Of a DNA stretch of 8,970 bases, positions 6,634 to 8,970 are shown one piece after another. A model generated the notes under the pieces. The model worked only from the letters and a program-made list of their open reading frames with translations, searched no databases and was not told where the DNA came from. Made by a program: the position numbers and the translations under genes. The first letter of the stretch is position 1. Every line of letters begins with the position of its first letter. The stretch is taken from the NCBI GenBank assembly GCA_015222555.1, contig JADFVM010000002.1, positions 1-8,970 of the forward strand, read 5' to 3'. Source of the stretch: Pseudomonadota bacterium (GTDB lineage Bacteria; Desulfobacterota; JADFVX01).

Positions 6634-7455
6634 TTAATCAATAACGATGATAACCCTGCAATTTTCTAAGAAACGCAGGTTTGTAGATTTATCTCTGAGT
6701 GCCAGTGCATCAGCTTGTGAAATAATTATGTTGCTGTTGTTTCCCGAAGCCCTAATCCCCCTCAATACCAGGGGATTGCTCGATACTCTATCGCTCTTCA
6801 TCGCTCTTGACATTTTTTTCTCATAGGCAGCAATGCCTTGCCGAATGGCAGATTCCTTGGAAATAAATGAGGTGCCGTAGAGTTCTCTGTGTGCCTCGTC
6901 AAGTATTTTCGGAGAGATGACAGGTTTTAGCCCAAGGCCTGTGGCATCAATAATAAGTCCCGTGTATATTTCGTCTCCTACAGAAGGGAGATCACGCTTG
7001 CTCGTCTGAGAGATTAAAACTTCGGAAAGCAGGCCTGTCAGGGAGACTTCAACGATGACTTCAACTTCGTCGGAACTGACTTTCATGCTCACAATTTTGG
7101 CCCTCTTGGCGACGGTTTCAATTCTGCTCTTCACATATTCAGAGGTTGTCAGATGGTCCTCAACCGTTGAAGTTGAGTCGACTCTTACCTTCTTTATTGT
7201 CTCAACCAGTTTCCTGGTGGCCTCTATCTTTGCCGCCCTTTCAGCCCCGAGTTTGGCAACGGGAATATTTTTTATATTAGAGTCGCGGATTCCTGTTCCA
7301 GAGGCCCTGACGGTCATGTCCGACCAGTTAACTTCGCCAGCCTCAAAGACTTGCAAGGCTATTTTCCTGGTGTCGAACAAGTCAGCCTCTGCATTGTAGG
7401 ATGTGAAGGTCAATACAATAATGATTATAGCTGATAGCAGTTTATTAAAACCCAT
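6634..7455 (-). CDS. Exported LPP20-family-like protein of unknown function
   Basis: A 273-residue protein with a signal peptide at 1-24 (K5, hydrophobic 7-19, likely cleavage after AEA). No cysteine lipobox is present, so it should be a soluble periplasmic or secreted protein rather than a lipoprotein. An N-terminal LPP20/FlgT-N-like domain spans about 44-140, with the pattern TVRASGTGIRD...AERAAKIEATRKLVETI, then VRVDSTSTVED and a strand-rich EVEVIVEVSL. The C-terminal part reads TGLIIDATGLGLKPVISPKILDE, typical of this group of uncharacterised exported proteins in delta- and gamma-proteobacteria. The start is ATG with AGAGG at good spacing. It lies 55 bases after hfq and 47 before cstA on the same strand with no terminator visible. 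No catalytic residues are apparent. A role in envelope or surface structure is possible by analogy with LPP20 and FlgT, but this is inference. Confidence 0.75.
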   Translation of the reverse strand: MGFNKLLSAIIIIVLTFTSYNAEADLFDTRKIALQVFEAGEVNWSDMTVRASGTGIRDSNIKNIPVAKLGAERAAKIEATRKLVETIKKVRVDSTSTVEDHLTTSEYVKSRIETVAKRAKIVSMKVSSDEVEVIVEVSLTGLLSEVLISQTSKRDLPSVGDEIYTGLIIDATGLGLKPVISPKILDEAHRELYGTSFISKESAIRQGIAAYEKKMSRAMKSDRVSSNPLVLRGIRASGNNSNIIISQADALALRDKSTNLRFLENCRVIIVID

Positions 7456-7510
7456 AATTCCTCTTCAAAATATAATGTTGGTGGCTAATTTTAAGAATAG
7501 AGTGCGATAC

Positions 7511-7759
7511 TTATTTCTCTGAGAAGGAAATAAGAGTTCTCATCTTTTCCGGCTCAAGGGGTGAAACAGCTGCTATGGCATGTTTATATATGAGATTAAT
7601 ATCCCCCTTCCCCTCTACGACACAACAGTAGTTATCAAAGCTTTTGATGAGGCCCTCAACGTCTTTTCCATTCATTAGAAGTACCCTTACCCCTATTTTT
7701 TCCCTTCTTGCCTGGTTGAGAAAATGATCCTGAACATTAATGTGTGATTTAGTAGGCAT
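7511..7759 (-). CDS. hfq: RNA chaperone Hfq (short form, variant distal face)
   Basis: An 82-residue Sm-like protein expected to form a hexameric ring that pairs small RNAs with mRNAs. Q10-D11 in VQDHFLNQARREK corresponds to E. coli Q8-D9. Sm1 is LLMNGKDVEGLIKSFDNY (27-44) and Sm2 is LIYKHAIAAVSP (56-67), with Y58-K59-H60 matching the conserved YKH motif. It lacks the long E. coli C-terminal tail. The rim patch reads RREK. Compared with E. coli from memory, the proximal F42 and Q41 become Y44 and N43, and distal-face Y25, I30 and K31 become L27, K32 and D33. The start is ATG, preceded by a very purine-rich GGGGAGGGG site two bases upstream. It reads away from ispG from its own promoter and is followed by the LPP20-like gene and cstA. 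The usual miaA and hflX neighbours are not adjacent. Confidence 0.94.
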   Translation of the reverse strand: MPTKSHINVQDHFLNQARREKIGVRVLLMNGKDVEGLIKSFDNYCCVVEGKGDINLIYKHAIAAVSPLEPEKMRTLISFSEK

Positions 7760-7801
7760 AACCCCTCCCCTGATTTAAATGAATATCAATAAAAATAAAA
7801 A

Positions 7802-7834
7802 ACTATACCATAAAAAAACATAAAGTTATACCAT
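7802..7834. repeat. Direct repeat containing two TATA boxes upstream of hfq
   Basis: On the minus strand ATGGTATAACTTT (7834-7822) and ATGGTATAGTTTT (about 7811-7799) repeat 23 bases apart. Each copy carries TGG followed by a near-consensus -10 (TATAAC, TATAGT). The second could be an additional start about 23 bases closer to hfq, although it lacks a good -35. Alternatively the pair are regulator half-sites. Confidence 0.4.
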
Positions 7835-7852
7835 TCAGTATAGATACATCAA
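7825..7852 (-). promoter_or_regulatory. Sigma-70-type promoter of hfq with extended -10
   Basis: On the minus strand the -35 is TTGATG (7852-7847), the spacer is 16 bases and the -10 is TATAAC (7830-7825), with a TG one base upstream of the -10 (extended -10). Transcription would start near 7818, giving a leader of about 58 bases. The -10 overlaps an inverted repeat TATAC-N6-GTATA (7827-7842), which could be an operator. Confidence 0.6.
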
Positions 7853-7921
7853 GGTTTTTTTGTCTCGCTTATTTCATTCTTTTTAATCAAAGCCAGGCCA
7901 TGAGATGCATAACAAAAATGG

Positions 7922-7968
7922 GAGATCTTAAGTTGCGAAAAGAGAGGCTTCTCTACGCTATACATCTC
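7922..7968. repeat. Three-tier nested inverted repeat between hfq and ispG
   Basis: The arms nest in order: GAGAT (7922-7926)/ATCTC (7964-7968), GCG (7935-7937)/CGC (7956-7958), and AGAGA (7941-7945)/TCTCT (7950-7954) around loop GGCT. It ends 8 bases before the ispG -35, so it is outside the predicted ispG transcript. It could be an operator region or part of an untranslated small RNA. Stems are short with sizeable internal loops. Confidence 0.35.
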
Positions 7969-7975
7969 AAAGTCA

Positions 7976-8004
7976 TTGATAATTTAACGGGTTATTGCGA
8001 TAAT
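7976..8004 (+). promoter_or_regulatory. Sigma-70-type promoter of ispG
   Basis: The -35 is TTGATA (7976-7981), the spacer is exactly 17 bases and the -10 is GATAAT (7999-8004). Each hexamer is one base from consensus. The expected transcript start is near 8011, leaving a short leader of about 20 bases that contains AGGA at 8018-8021. Confidence 0.75.
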
Positions 8005-8030
8005 GAAACTAACTTTTAGGAATTAATGGT

Positions 8031-8970
8031 TTGCAAGTGATAAAACGAAAAAAAACAAAGCAGGTGGTTGTCGGAAATGTGCATATTGGCGGTGATGCGC
8101 CCGTCTCTGTTCAGTCCATGACCAACACCAAAACCTCTAATGTTGAAGCGACGGTGTCTCAAATTAAAGCGCTGGAGATTGTTGACTGCGAGATCGTGCG
8201 TCTTGCTGTTCTTAATATGGACGATGCCAGGTCAATCAGCGCAATCATCGACAAGGTCGATATCCCGATTATTGCGGACATCCACTTTAATCATAAGCTG
8301 GCCCTTGAGGCCGTGAAGCAGGGTGTTCACGGATTGCGTCTTAATCCTGGGAATATAGGGGACAGGCACAAGATTGAAAAGGTGGTGGAAGCGGCAGGAG
8401 AAAAAAATATCTCTATACGAATAGGGGTCAATGCAGGTTCCCTGGAAAAAGAGATCCTTGAAAAGTATGGTTACCCCACGGCTGAAGGGATGGTTGAAAG
8501 TGCTTTAAGCCATATTGGCATACTGGAAGAGTTTGGTTTTAATAATATCAAGGTGTCTCTCAAAGCGTCTGATGTTTTAAAAACGGTGGAGGCTTACAGA
8601 CTCCTATCCGATCGGGTTGACTATCCTTTGCATGTGGGTGTAACTGAAGCCGGCACCGCCTTTTCAGGCTCCATAAAATCGGCTGTTGGTATCGGCATCC
8701 TTCTGGCTGAAGGTATTGGTGATACCATTAGAGTGTCGCTCTCCGCAGATCCTGTAGAGGAGGTTAAGGTTGGTTATGAAATATTAAAGTCTCTTCATAT
8801 CAGGTCAAAGGGAGTTAACGTAATTTCTTGCCCCACCTGCGGCAGGATGCAGATCGATCTTATAAAAGTTGCAGAGGAAGTAGAAACGCGTCTGGCACAT
8901 ATTAAAAGTCCTTTAAATGTCTCTGTCCTTGGCTGTGTTGTTAATGGTATCGGTGAGGCGCTGGAGGCGG
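8031..8970 (+). CDS. ispG: 4-hydroxy-3-methylbut-2-enyl diphosphate synthase IspG (GcpE), 3' end cut by the window
   Basis: This is a cytoplasmic [4Fe-4S] enzyme of the MEP isoprenoid pathway that converts MEcPP to HMBPP. The first 313 or so of an expected 350-370 residues are present. Clear motifs are VQSMTNTKTSNVEATV near the N terminus, IADIHFNHKLA, GLRLNPGNIGD, IRIGVNAGSLEKE, HVGVTEAG and RVSLSADPVEEVKVG. The cluster ligands are all in view: C267 and C270 in SCPTCGR, C302 in LGCVVNG and E309 in NGIGEA, each offset by three from the E. coli numbering. There is no large mid-protein insertion, so it is the short bacterial form. The start is TTG 8031 (AGGA nine bases upstream) or in-frame GTG 8037 (spacing 15). 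I prefer TTG. A nearby ATG (8026) is out of frame and reaches a stop after four codons. Confidence 0.95.
   Translation, partial: MQVIKRKKTKQVVVGNVHIGGDAPVSVQSMTNTKTSNVEATVSQIKALEIVDCEIVRLAVLNMDDARSISAIIDKVDIPIIADIHFNHKLALEAVKQGVHGLRLNPGNIGDRHKIEKVVEAAGEKNISIRIGVNAGSLEKEILEKYGYPTAEGMVESALSHIGILEEFGFNNIKVSLKASDVLKTVEAYRLLSDRVDYPLHVGVTEAGTAFSGSIKSAVGIGILLAEGIGDTIRVSLSADPVEEVKVGYEILKSLHIRSKGVNVISCPTCGRMQIDLIKVAEEVETRLAHIKSPLNVSVLGCVVNGIGEALEA

Noticed and set aside
6634..7455. Lipoprotein assignment for the LPP20-like protein
   Set aside because: There is no cysteine after the hydrophobic segment; the sequence there ends SYNAEAD, which fits signal peptidase I cleavage instead.
7511..8030. Riboswitch in the hfq or ispG leader
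   Set aside because: The predicted leaders are short (about 58 and 20 bases) and show no known aptamer core or terminator/antiterminator pair.
8026..8040. ATG at 8026 as the ispG start
   Set aside because: It is in another frame and reads ATG-GTT-TGC-AAG-TGA, ending after four codons.

Overview
The window looks like ordinary chromosome from a Gram-negative bacterium, most likely of the Desulfobacterota (former Deltaproteobacteria) or a close relative. I base this on the style of the HU protein, the two-helix K+ channel with RCK domains, the LPP20-type exported protein, the short CstA and the Hfq, plus a good sigma-54-like promoter. This is family-level recognition by eye; no search was run. 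I see no insertion sequence, prophage, CRISPR array, tRNA or rRNA.

Layout. Bases 49-1400 run rightward: an archaeal-type nicotinate phosphoribosyltransferase (NAD salvage) overlaps a 58-residue highly charged small protein, and a strong bidirectional terminator follows. Bases 1468-7759 run leftward. First comes HU (GTG start, own sigma-54-like promoter). Next is a pair formed by an alkaline-phosphatase-superfamily membrane protein and, downstream of it, a K+ channel with an unusual selectivity filter; this pair is served by a good sigma-70 promoter at 4730-4758. Last is a probable three-gene unit read hfq -> LPP20-like exported protein -> cstA. From about 8031 to the right edge, ispG (isoprenoid synthesis) runs rightward and is cut by the window end. 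hfq and ispG diverge from a 271-bp AT-rich region that holds a promoter for each and an inverted-repeat structure.

How the genes relate. Most are housekeeping genes: NAD salvage, nucleoid structure, RNA chaperone, MEP isoprenoid pathway. The more suggestive grouping is hfq with an exported LPP20-type protein and the carbon-starvation transporter CstA, with no terminator visible between them. Linking an RNA chaperone to a peptide/pyruvate importer could tie post-transcriptional regulation to nutrient scavenging, but that is inference. I did not find a clearly new multi-gene system. The best leads are the sigma-54-like HU promoter, the variant K+ channel filter, the substituted distal face of Hfq, the phosphatase split by a membrane hairpin, and the hfq-ispG intergenic region.
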